Shown: positions 13,180 through 20,408 of the stretch, one piece after another
Numbering within the stretch: position 1 is the first letter of the stretch
Layout: each line of letters begins with the position of its first letter
IMG/VR virus record: IMGVR_UViG_3300013109_000337
Coordinates: 1 to 23,617 of that record
Source of the DNA: a virus
DNA: 23,617 nucleotides
Reading direction: 5' to 3' (one strand)
Program-made: the position numbers and the translations under genes
Notes under the pieces: model-generated
Databases searched by the model: none
The model's input: the letters and a program-made list of their open reading frames with translations, nothing else
Told to the model about the DNA's origin: nothing

Positions 13180-13436
13180 CAAACACTTCTCCCTACTGTC
13201 TCGTAGAAATCCATCAACTGGTCCAAATCAACATCATCTTTAATCATCTTGTATGCCTTCATTGCCATCTTGATTTCTTCCTTGTTGAGCCAGCCGTTTT
13301 CGACATAATTTGTCTTCAGGGCTTTTTTCTGCTCCTTGAAGGGCTCAAGAGCTTCGTCAATAGAGGCTACCGACTTGATGTAATCAACAATGCGCTCTTC
13401 TTTAGTTACTTTTGTTTCATTATTATCTGTAGTCAT
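13179..13436 (-). CDS. Small helical protein resembling the GapR (DUF2312) pattern
   Basis: About 85 residues from ATG 13436, which has AGGAG five bases upstream; the frame open to 13463 is not needed. After a polar N-terminus (MTTDNNETKVTKEER), three helices are likely: IVDYIKSVASIDEALEPFKE, then the segment around NYVENGWLNKEEIKMAMKAY, then LDQLMDFYETV. The pattern of E-x-K-K-A-L, a short N-G-[WF] turn, an [IM]-x-x-A/V helix and a final LDxLMDxY resembles GapR/DUF2312 proteins, which bind overtwisted AT-rich DNA ahead of polymerases. Similarity is in pattern only, so the link is tentative. It lies directly after the ribonucleotide reductase gene. Confidence 0.65.
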   Translation of the reverse strand: MTTDNNETKVTKEERIVDYIKSVASIDEALEPFKEQKKALKTNYVENGWLNKEEIKMAMKAYKMIKDDVDLDQLMDFYETVGRSV

Positions 13437-13446
13437 GTTTACTCCT

Positions 13447-15873
13447 TTAACCACATTTAGCATAGCCGCAATGAGTGCAAGTTACGCACCCATCTTGGTA
13501 AATCAAACCTTCTGATTCACAACTTGGGCATCTTTTATCCGAGGCTCTTTCGCCATCAGAAATGTATTTTTTTAACACCCTCGACAAAACCTTGTTGAAG
13601 GAGGTGAAGTCGGTATCCTGATCCTTTTGCATCTGCTCAACCACAAACTTCACGTTCGCACCGTGGCGCAGAGAAAGAGAAATCATGCGAGTCATAATCG
13701 CATTGTTTGGGTTATCGAAGATATTGATAATATCGTTAATAACCAGCTGATCGTCTCCCTCACCAAGAACCAAATCGTAAATCGATCTGGTTGTTTTGCG
13801 TGGGTGCTTAACTATTATACCATGAGTGTACTTGTTTGGCAAGGTAATTTTTGAAGAAAGTCCGGCGAAAAGCTCATAGGGCTTCCCCTCAAGCAAGCCA
13901 ATAAGCGCCACCCACTTCTCGCCCTTGATGGTGGGGCGATGAATTTCACACTCAACAAGCTCTGGGCGTTCTGCAGCATCTCTCTGGATAAATCCCTCGT
14001 CCTTGGTTGGCTCTGCAACCAACACGCCAGTTCGGGAGCCATCAACATAGACGGTGATTCCCTTGAGTCCACGCTTCCAGCCCTCTTTATAGAGTTCGCC
14101 TACCACCTCTGGCTTGGTGCCAGCTGGTAAATTGATGGTAGAAGAGATTGCGTGGTCAATGTGTTTCTGAATTGTCTCCTGAATCTCTACTCGGCGGAGC
14201 CAGTCAATCTGATCAGACTCCACAAAAAAGTCTGGTATTTCGTCGGACATCTCTCCTGTGTGGAAATCATTCTCTTCTCTCCACTCCTGTACATTATGGT
14301 GAAACACCTTATATTCCTGCCACTTATCGCCAACGTCGTCAACAAAGTCAACTTTGGTTTCTGTGTCGTTGTGACTAATCTTGCGGCGTCGAGTATAGAA
14401 GTTTCTAAACACTGGCTCCAAACCGGAGCTTGTCTGGCTCATAATTGATACGGAGCCAGTCGGTGCGTTTGTGAGGATGGAAATATTTCTTCTTCCATGT
14501 TTCTTTATCATCTCCCTGATTTCTTCTGGGAGGGATTTAATGAAGGCGTTGTCCTTCTCCAGCTGCCAAGAGAAGTGCGGGAAAGCTCCTCGCTCTTTTG
14601 CAAGATTGCAAGACTCGCGGTATGCTTCCACCTTGAGGGTGTTGTAAATCATATCAATGACGCCCAGTGCTTCATCGCTGTCATAGCGCAAGCGCAGACA
14701 TGCAAGAGTGTCAGCCAGTCCGTGAGTGCCAAGTCCTGTGCGTCTGCCGTTTTTGGCGGCATCGCGCAGCTTGCGCCAGAGAGCCTTTTCATCCTTGGTA
14801 TCGCAGGAGTCAATGATAGACTCAATCTTCTCAATCTCCAGCTCCACCAAGTCATCAGAAAGACGCATAGCATCTCGGACAGTGTTACCAAAGTCATCGA
14901 AATCAAACGATGCCCTGTCGGTGAAAGGATCCCTGACGAAATTTTTAAGGTTAACGGAAATGAGGCGACAACTATCGTATGCAGAAAGAGGAATCTCAGC
15001 ACACGGATTTGTACAGATTGTCTTGTAGGCTGGATACTCGTGCGCTGGCAAGTTCTTGGTGATGTTGTCCCACATCAAGATGCCAGGTTCTGCCGTATGG
15101 GTTGCTGACTCTACAATCTTTTGCCAGACATCGGCGGCGCGAACCTCTTTGGAAATTTTGGGGCGCTTTCTGCCAATGGGATAGCTGAGAGTGAAATTCT
15201 CATCGTCCTCAACAGCTTGCATGAAATCGTCGCTAATCTTCACTGAGACATTTGCGCCTGTCACCTTCGTCAAGTCATGCTTCATCGTGATGAACTTCTC
15301 GATGTCAGGGTGGCGGACATCCATCGTAATCATGAGGGCGCCACGTCTACCGTTTTGCCCTACCATGCGACACACATAAGAATAGAAGTCAGCAAAGGAC
15401 CATGCACCAGTGGTGGTTCCCGCACTATTGCTGACAGGAGCGCCTTCGGGACGGAGTTCCGAAATATCTAGTCCAACACCACAACGACGCTTAAAGAGGT
15501 TTGCCAAGTCTTTGCCTGAATCGACAATGGAGGAGATGTTATCTTTGGGCGAATCGACAACAACACAGTTCGAGAGAGACACGTTGACGAAGTTGTTCCC
15601 GATGCCATACATGGGTGATCCCTGTGGCACGATTTTCTTAAAGCCCTTGATGCTGTCGAAGATGTTTTCTTTTGTTAGCTTGTTGCCATTAAACTTATCT
15701 TCAATCCTTGCAAACTCGCCAGCAAGCCGAATATGCATGTCGTTGGGGTTTGTTTCCCGGAAGTCACCCTCCTTATCTCGTAGGGCATATTTCGTTATGA
15801 ATACGTTCGTGGCTAAATCATCTCCATCGAAATACTCTTTCGTCTCGCGGGTTACGGTTTCAACTTTTGACAT
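13447..15873 (-). CDS. nrdJ: Adenosylcobalamin-dependent ribonucleotide reductase (class II)
   Basis: Reduces ribonucleotides to deoxyribonucleotides with a radical generated from coenzyme B12, with no oxygen or small subunit needed. From the ATG at 15873 (808 residues): SNCVVV gives the first redox cysteine (C103); NPCAE gives the radical cysteine C291 and E293; YDSCRLISVNL gives the second redox cysteine C302. These match the NPCGE...ESCNLGSINL arrangement of class II enzymes. The region around RPTIKGEKWVALIGLLEGKP is a TSCPD-type domain known in NrdJ, and the end CPSC...CVTCTHCGYAKCG is the cysteine-rich tail that carries reducing power. AAGGAG lies six bases before 15873, better than the site before the upstream ATG at 15894. 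No NrdB-like small subunit was seen. It depends on host cobalamin. Confidence 0.94.
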   Translation of the reverse strand: MSKVETVTRETKEYFDGDDLATNVFITKYALRDKEGDFRETNPNDMHIRLAGEFARIEDKFNGNKLTKENIFDSIKGFKKIVPQGSPMYGIGNNFVNVSLSNCVVVDSPKDNISSIVDSGKDLANLFKRRCGVGLDISELRPEGAPVSNSAGTTTGAWSFADFYSYVCRMVGQNGRRGALMITMDVRHPDIEKFITMKHDLTKVTGANVSVKISDDFMQAVEDDENFTLSYPIGRKRPKISKEVRAADVWQKIVESATHTAEPGILMWDNITKNLPAHEYPAYKTICTNPCAEIPLSAYDSCRLISVNLKNFVRDPFTDRASFDFDDFGNTVRDAMRLSDDLVELEIEKIESIIDSCDTKDEKALWRKLRDAAKNGRRTGLGTHGLADTLACLRLRYDSDEALGVIDMIYNTLKVEAYRESCNLAKERGAFPHFSWQLEKDNAFIKSLPEEIREMIKKHGRRNISILTNAPTGSVSIMSQTSSGLEPVFRNFYTRRRKISHNDTETKVDFVDDVGDKWQEYKVFHHNVQEWREENDFHTGEMSDEIPDFFVESDQIDWLRRVEIQETIQKHIDHAISSTINLPAGTKPEVVGELYKEGWKRGLKGITVYVDGSRTGVLVAEPTKDEGFIQRDAAERPELVECEIHRPTIKGEKWVALIGLLEGKPYELFAGLSSKITLPNKYTHGIIVKHPRKTTRSIYDLVLGEGDDQLVINDIINIFDNPNNAIMTRMISLSLRHGANVKFVVEQMQKDQDTDFTSFNKVLSRVLKKYISDGERASDKRCPSCESEGLIYQDGCVTCTHCGYAKCG
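13814..13842 (-). promoter_or_regulatory. Possible internal promoter within nrdJ
   Basis: TTGCCA (13842-13837), 17 bases, TATAAT (13819-13814) on the minus strand, within the 3' third of nrdJ. It has the same spacing as the boundary promoters and could supply the GapR-like and GroES-like genes. It is in coding DNA and may be coincidental. Confidence 0.35.
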
Positions 15874-15901
15874 GTCTCTCTCCTTCTTAGTCATGATAAC
15901 C

Positions 15902-17272
15902 TTATTTTCGACTTTCTTTAAATTCTTTATACTTTTCTTTTAACTTTTCTCTTTGTTCCTTCGCTGTCACTACTGCAATGGAACCTGGAGTATCGCCCTG
16001 ATAGGGTAAAACTTTCAATTCGATGTTTCTCGTATCCATATACATTGGGTAGACAAGTCCGTCCGGTCCGTTGCGGTTTTTGGCAACGAACATGCGAGCG
16101 GTATTTGCAACCTTGTCTTCTGCGGTGCGAGAGATGGAGCAAATAAAATCTGCGACAAAACACTTATTAAATGCCTCGCTAATTGACTCCATTGTGATAA
16201 CTTCTGCGTTCAAGCCGGATCTGTTTGTCTGAGAAGCTGTCCACACTGGGCACTCATATTCCTGAGCGATTCCTCTCATTTCCTCATAGATTGATTCCAA
16301 CTCGTTTCTCTTTTCTTTCTGCGTAGATACGGGACGTAACAAGTCTCCATAATCCACTAGAATCATGTCGATGGGAACTTCACGCTTGCGAAGTTTCTCC
16401 AAGTGACTCCTCAAAGTCTGCGTCGATGCCGACTTCGTAGGGTACTCTTTAACTATCAAGCCACCGGACATATCTTTGATTTTTTCGTAAATCTCATCCT
16501 TCAAACCATGCAGTGCGTTAAGTCCAAAGCCAGTGATGCAGGAATCATACCGACTAGCAACCACTGTATCTTGAAGCTCCAAGGTGTAGTGGATTACATT
16601 CAACCCTTGCTTAATTGCTTGTGTTCCCAAGTGAACCAGAGCCATTGATTTGCCTGCACCAGTGGGTGCCACAACAACGCCAAGCTCACCTTTGCCAAGC
16701 CCACCTTTGAGAAGGTTGTCTGTCTCTTCCCATCCGGTTGTCACGGGGTTTCTTGCTTTGAGTTCGAATCTCCTGTCGAAGTCGAGAACATAGTCATATC
16801 CGAAGTCTGTGTCGGTGCCAAGCTTGAGGGCGTCGTCGAGGGTGCTCTTAATTTTCTCGAAAGAATTATCCTTGAGCAGCTCAACGCTTTTAATCATCGC
16901 CTCTTTAAGCTTCTGCTTCTTGCAGAATTCAAGGGCGTTCTCTTTTACATACTCTGCATCTCTGAGTTCCTCAACCGAAGAGCAGAGACGAACAAAGAAC
17001 TCCCTCACTTGCTTCCTTACAAGCTCATTCTCTTCTTCAAGTTCTGTCCGAAGAATAGTTTCGACAATCGATCGGGTGGGGTGAGTTCCGTATTTCGTCT
17101 TATATGCAAAAATGCGCTGATTAAACACCTGCAGATACTTCGTCTCGAAAAAGCCAACGTCCATGACTTCTCCAATCTGATCGGAAAATTGCCTGTCATC
17201 CAAAATGAGCTGCGTAAGCTTTTCCTGGAAGGATTTTCCATAGTGTGCGAATGTTGGTGTATCTTTTTGCAT
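15902..17272 (-). CDS. DnaB-type replicative DNA helicase (SF4, gp41-like)
   Basis: Hexameric 5'-3' helicase that unwinds the fork. Residues 1-150 form a helical N-terminal domain. The RecA-like ATPase core starts near 175 (TGWEETDNLLKGGLGKGELG). Walker A is APTGAGKS (202-209); the catalytic glutamate is in YTLELQ (E232); Walker B is IDMILVDYGD (about 305-315); and ASQTNRSG near 350 is the sensor loop typical of this family. Length 456 is normal for DnaB/gp41. The ATG at 17272 lies one base after the stop of the exonuclease gene, so the two are coupled. No primase gene was recognised in the window, so the primase must be elsewhere or host-supplied. The gene order exonuclease-helicase-NrdJ links fork movement with dNTP supply. 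Confidence 0.92.
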   Translation of the reverse strand: MQKDTPTFAHYGKSFQEKLTQLILDDRQFSDQIGEVMDVGFFETKYLQVFNQRIFAYKTKYGTHPTRSIVETILRTELEEENELVRKQVREFFVRLCSSVEELRDAEYVKENALEFCKKQKLKEAMIKSVELLKDNSFEKIKSTLDDALKLGTDTDFGYDYVLDFDRRFELKARNPVTTGWEETDNLLKGGLGKGELGVVVAPTGAGKSMALVHLGTQAIKQGLNVIHYTLELQDTVVASRYDSCITGFGLNALHGLKDEIYEKIKDMSGGLIVKEYPTKSASTQTLRSHLEKLRKREVPIDMILVDYGDLLRPVSTQKEKRNELESIYEEMRGIAQEYECPVWTASQTNRSGLNAEVITMESISEAFNKCFVADFICSISRTAEDKVANTARMFVAKNRNGPDGLVYPMYMDTRNIELKVLPYQGDTPGSIAVVTAKEQREKLKEKYKEFKESRK

Positions 17273-17273
17273 A

Positions 17274-18263
17274 TTAGCGTTTTTCCTCGATTATAAATCT
17301 TTTCATAAGTGCATATAAATCATCAAACTTTACAGTCGGAAAGCCATCCTTGACTGTCATTGCCACTACTTCTGTCTTCTGAAATTCGAATTCCATGTCC
17401 TCAATCGCTGTCTTGATTTCTCGGACGGCTTGGTAGGAAAGGTTTGGTGAGGATAGTTGCATCATTTTGTGGTTCTTCATAATAATATCTCGGCTCTCTA
17501 ATATCTTATCATATATTTTTATTTTGCCAAGGTTTTTCTCACAATAATTAAAAATATCCTGCAAGGAATATTCTCCGTCCTCCGCAAGAAACGGGAACCT
17601 CTTTCCCACCGTCTTAATTCCAACACCTGCAACGCCTGGAAGGTTGTCTGATTTGTCTCCCTCCATCGTTCGAGCATACACAAAGTTGGCAGGATGGACG
17701 CCATACTCCTCTAGCAGATCCTTCTGCCTAATCACCTCGAACTTGCCCTTTTCACGAGGACGATAAACCACGGTGCTTTGGGCGTCGTCTGTTGCGGAGA
17801 CACACTGATAGAAGTCCTTGTCGGTTGAGGCTATTATCTTGAGCCAGTCTTCAAAGTGTCCCATCTGGTTAATATAAGAAACAACATCGTCTGCCTCGAA
17901 GCCATCTATGCGGATTTGGTGGATGGGCATACAATTGAGATAACTAATCAGCCTCTCGTATTGCCAGCCTCTGTTTTCCATCTGCTGCTCTTCCGTAAGT
18001 TGTCCACGGGCGAAGCGGTTCAGGCGAACAGGCTTGCGTCCAAACTTATATTCTTTTACTATTTTTCGTTTTCGGGCGCTTCCGCCTTCGCCATCCCAGA
18101 CAACAACAATCTTGTCCGGATTGGTGTTTCGGGCTATCTTCTGCAAAGATGCAAGAAAGCCACGCAAGCCACCAATCGGATCGCCATTGTCATTAACGCT
18201 TGGGTTAGCAATATAATTGCGGACATAGATATTCAGCCCGTCTACTATTAGAAGTCTTTTCAT
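17274..18263 (-). CDS. FEN-family 5'-3' exonuclease / RNase H (T4 RNase H / T5 D15-like)
   Basis: Structure-specific nuclease that removes RNA primers and 5' flaps on the lagging strand. Metal-binding acidic residues sit at expected places: LLIVDGLN (D8), VVVWDGEG (D57), GFEADDVV (E123, D125, D126) and ASTDKDFYQ (D148, D150). GDKSDNLPGV (202-211) followed by GVGIKTVGK is the H3TH-type DNA-binding motif of the FEN family. Length 329 fits phage members. AAGGA lies about nine bases before the ATG. It is packed between the recombinase and the helicase, and all three act at replication forks. The catalytic set looks complete, so it is probably active. Confidence 0.93.
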   Translation of the reverse strand: MKRLLIVDGLNIYVRNYIANPSVNDNGDPIGGLRGFLASLQKIARNTNPDKIVVVWDGEGGSARKRKIVKEYKFGRKPVRLNRFARGQLTEEQQMENRGWQYERLISYLNCMPIHQIRIDGFEADDVVSYINQMGHFEDWLKIIASTDKDFYQCVSATDDAQSTVVYRPREKGKFEVIRQKDLLEEYGVHPANFVYARTMEGDKSDNLPGVAGVGIKTVGKRFPFLAEDGEYSLQDIFNYCEKNLGKIKIYDKILESRDIIMKNHKMMQLSSPNLSYQAVREIKTAIEDMEFEFQKTEVVAMTVKDGFPTVKFDDLYALMKRFIIEEKR

Positions 18264-18283
18264 GTTCTGGTTCCTTTGAGGTG

Positions 18284-19426
18284 TTATTGGCTTTCTTCGC
18301 CATCACGCTCTATATCATAGAACTCAGAAGCATCTCCCTGTCGCTCGGCAAACTTAAGAACAACTTCGGATTCGAAAATGTCCATTACGCTTGCCTTGAA
18401 TTTCTCATCCTGCATCTTGTCGAGCCACATTTTGGACTGGAACTTTTCTTCTTTTCCGTCACTGTGAATGAGGGTATACCATGCTCCTGCGTTTTTCAAC
18501 CGATCGGAGCCACGGATTGCCTCGAAGATAGATTCCTCGTTTTGGATTCTCACTTCGTCTCCCCAAAGGATTTTGAAGAAACACTCTCTACCTTCTGAGC
18601 CAAAGCGGGACTTCTTAATCTTAGCCTTCACTTCCGAACCAATGCGGAAGTTATTTTCGTCATAGATGTAAGATGCCTTGGACTTTCTGCCCGTAAGGTA
18701 AATTCGCAAAGATGCTGCATATTGCATGCTTTTGCCACCGGGTGTCACGAAAGGATCAATCATTGCCGATACGTGATCGCCAGGGCGTGGGATGTTTGTC
18801 TTGAGCTGGTTCAAGACTAGGAAAGTGCTGTCTGATTCGTTGAGAGGGATTGTGAGCTTCTGCATCGCTTTTGATAAGATGCGAGCTTTCATCGCCATTG
18901 AATCTTGAGGGTTAAAAGAGGTGGCATTGTCCGACTCTGTGGGAGTGTTTGCGAGACTGTCCCAGATGAACACGACACCAGTATTGCCCTCATTTAAGAT
19001 AGTTTCCACTGTTTCTAGCATATTCTCGACGGAAGTGGGTGTAACCCTCAGAAAATTTTCTTCATCAACTCCTGCCTTACGCAAGAAGTCAAAATCCATC
19101 GCTGCCTCTGAATCAAAGTAAACTACGCTGAAGCCTTTAGCGTTTGCATTAGCTGCAACCTGTGCTGCCATATAAGATTTGCCGGAGGCTTCAAGTCCTG
19201 CAATCTCTGTAATTCTTCCAACTGGAATTCCTGCCACTTTGCCACGGCAAATAATGCCATCGAGCCAAGTGCAGCCTGTGGGTATCCAATCGGTGACTTG
19301 GGAGGGGTTGCTCCCATGCATTGTTTGGGCAACTGTCATTCCCATTTTCTTATTAAGAACCGTTGCGATTCCTTTGACGCCAAGTTTCCCCGGCTTTGCT
19401 TTCATACTTTTTAAATTTGTTGCCAC
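18284..19426 (-). CDS. uvsX: RecA/UvsX-type recombinase
   Basis: ATP-dependent strand-exchange protein that coats single-stranded DNA for recombination-dependent replication and repair. The N-terminal helix region is followed by IPTGCTWLDGIICRGKVAG, typical of the RecA core entry. Walker A is GLEASGKS (77-84), the catalytic glutamate is in YFDSEAAM, and Walker B is VVFIWDSLA. QLKTNIPRPGD and TPGGKSMQYAASLRIYL follow, as in RecA/UvsX DNA-binding loops. The acidic C-terminal tail (ERDGEESQ) is typical. The start is set at GTG 19426 because GAGG lies seven bases before it; the longer frame to 19483 runs into the tRNA gene. The protein is then 380 residues, close to UvsX. The first in-frame ATG would be 19405. 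Confidence 0.93.
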   Translation of the reverse strand: MATNLKSMKAKPGKLGVKGIATVLNKKMGMTVAQTMHGSNPSQVTDWIPTGCTWLDGIICRGKVAGIPVGRITEIAGLEASGKSYMAAQVAANANAKGFSVVYFDSEAAMDFDFLRKAGVDEENFLRVTPTSVENMLETVETILNEGNTGVVFIWDSLANTPTESDNATSFNPQDSMAMKARILSKAMQKLTIPLNESDSTFLVLNQLKTNIPRPGDHVSAMIDPFVTPGGKSMQYAASLRIYLTGRKSKASYIYDENNFRIGSEVKAKIKKSRFGSEGRECFFKILWGDEVRIQNEESIFEAIRGSDRLKNAGAWYTLIHSDGKEEKFQSKMWLDKMQDEKFKASVMDIFESEVVLKFAERQGDASEFYDIERDGEESQ

Positions 19427-19450
19427 TGTGATACCTCGTTTAATTAAAAA

Positions 19451-19526
19451 TGGAGCGGGAGACGAGCTTCGAACTCGCAACATTCAGCTTGGAAGGCTGA
19501 CACTCTACCAATTGAGTTACTCCCGC
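19451..19526 (-). tRNA. tRNA-Gly (anticodon TCC)
   Basis: A full cloverleaf reads on the minus strand. The acceptor stem GCGGGAG pairs with CTCCCGC. The D arm is ACTC...GAGT, and the anticodon stem TCAGC/GCTGA holds the loop CTTCCAA (anticodon TCC, reads GGA and other GGN). The T arm GCGAG/CTCGT has the loop TTCGAAG. The discriminator T is followed by an encoded CCA (19453-19451). It lies between the SSB and recombinase genes and is probably processed out of their shared transcript. Confidence 0.95.
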
Positions 19527-19554
19527 AAAAGAGTTGCCCCCGCTGGGCGGGGGC
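19527..19554 (-). terminator. GC-rich terminator-like hairpin after the SSB gene
   Basis: GCCCCCGC (19536-19543) and GCGGGGGC (19547-19554) form an eight-base GC stem with a three-base loop. On the minus strand the tail is AACTC then TTTT (19530-19527), so the U-tract is short and offset by five bases. Partial termination, or an mRNA 3' end that protects the SSB message, is plausible. The tRNA starts immediately after. Confidence 0.6.
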
Positions 19555-19562
19555 TGCTCAAA

Positions 19563-20318
19563 CTAAGCGTTTAACAAATCGTTGAAAGACTTGTCAACAC
19601 TTGAAGCTGCGTTGTTAGCAGCAAACTTGGCTGTCTCAGAAGAGTCGCCCTCGGCGGAGGAGTCATCGGAAAGATACTCATCCATGTAGCCTTGAACCTC
19701 TGCTGTTGTCTTCTTCTCAAAAAGAGCATCGATGTCTGGAATGCTGTCCAAAATCTCTTTACAAGCTTCTGGAGTTGCCTCAACACAAACAGGGGAAGTA
19801 GAACGCTTTGGCGTCAACTTTGTTTGTGGGAAGGACTGACCGGGTGCTTTGCCATAATGCAAATCCAAGTCAGTTCCTGCTTCGATGTCGGTGATGTCAC
19901 CGTACTCAGGGTTCAACACGAGGTTAAGCAAGGTTTCATAAGCCATCTTGCCATAGCCCCAGATTTTCACGCCCAAGTTCTCTTCGCCGCGAACCAACAC
20001 GGGTGAGAAAAATCGCTGACGAGCGGTGAGCTCTCGTGCCATTTTTACGCTATCGTCATCGCCTGCTTTATAAAGCTTGCTGGCGAAATCGCAAACTGGA
20101 CAAGATTCGCCAAAGTTCTTCTTTGGACATAAAAATCCAGAATTACTTCCGACGTTGTAATGAAAAAAGTAATCCTTGAAGGGATCACCATCTTTTGTGG
20201 TAACAATCCGAATGGTTTGGCTGCCATCAGAGGGGCGCCAAAAAGAGGAAGAACCTCCAGAACCCTTAGATTGTAATTGGGTTAAACGCTCACGCATTTT
20301 GCTCATATCAATTGCCAT
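19563..20318 (-). CDS. gp32-like single-stranded DNA-binding protein
   Basis: About 251 residues from ATG 20318, with AGGAG eight bases upstream; the frame open to 20453 runs through the promoter and the preceding gene and is not coding. The zinc set H53-x10-C64-x8-C73-x2-C76 (FFHYN, FLCPKK, SCPVCDFASKL) matches the zinc ribbon of T4 gp32 (H-x12-C-x9-C-x2-C). The N-terminal 30 residues are basic and Gly/Ser-rich, as in the cooperative binding arm. The C-terminal tail is acidic (DEYLSDDSSAEGDSSETAK), as in SSBs that recruit other replication proteins. It protects single-stranded DNA and should load the neighbouring UvsX. A strong promoter and a leader hairpin precede it, so its level may be controlled separately. 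Confidence 0.9.
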   Translation of the reverse strand: MAIDMSKMRERLTQLQSKGSGGSSSFWRPSDGSQTIRIVTTKDGDPFKDYFFHYNVGSNSGFLCPKKNFGESCPVCDFASKLYKAGDDDSVKMARELTARQRFFSPVLVRGEENLGVKIWGYGKMAYETLLNLVLNPEYGDITDIEAGTDLDLHYGKAPGQSFPQTKLTPKRSTSPVCVEATPEACKEILDSIPDIDALFEKKTTAEVQGYMDEYLSDDSSAEGDSSETAKFAANNAASSVDKSFNDLLNA

Positions 20319-20339
20319 ATTAGTATCTCCTGTTATAGT

Positions 20340-20363
20340 CACCAGGGCAAATATCCCCTGATG
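20340..20363 (-). promoter_or_regulatory. Hairpin in the SSB mRNA leader, possible operator
   Basis: On the minus strand CATCAGGG (20363-20356) can pair with CCCTGGTG (20347-20340) across an eight-base loop. This is seven Watson-Crick pairs and one T-G wobble. It lies between the expected transcription start (about 20373) and the ribosome binding site (AGGAG at 20331-20327). T4 gp32 represses its own translation by binding a structured leader; the same control here is inference. Confidence 0.45.
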
Positions 20364-20379
20364 CTGGTTTGTTGTTAGT

Positions 20380-20408
20380 ATTGTACCACGGATCAGAAAC
20401 GCTGTCAA
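20380..20408 (-). promoter_or_regulatory. Strong sigma70 promoter for the SSB gene
   Basis: TTGACA (20408-20403), 17 bases, TACAAT (20385-20380) on the minus strand; one mismatch from consensus. Expected start near 20373, leader about 55 bases. The stop codon TGA (20407-20405) of the upstream gene is embedded in the -35 box, exactly as at the dnaE promoter. Confidence 0.85.

Noticed and set aside
14497-15108. Plus-strand open frame of 203 codons inside nrdJ
   Set aside because: Antisense to the conserved NrdJ catalytic region.
19427-19483. N-terminal extension of the recombinase gene
   Set aside because: It overlaps the tRNA gene; GTG 19426 with GAGG upstream fits better.
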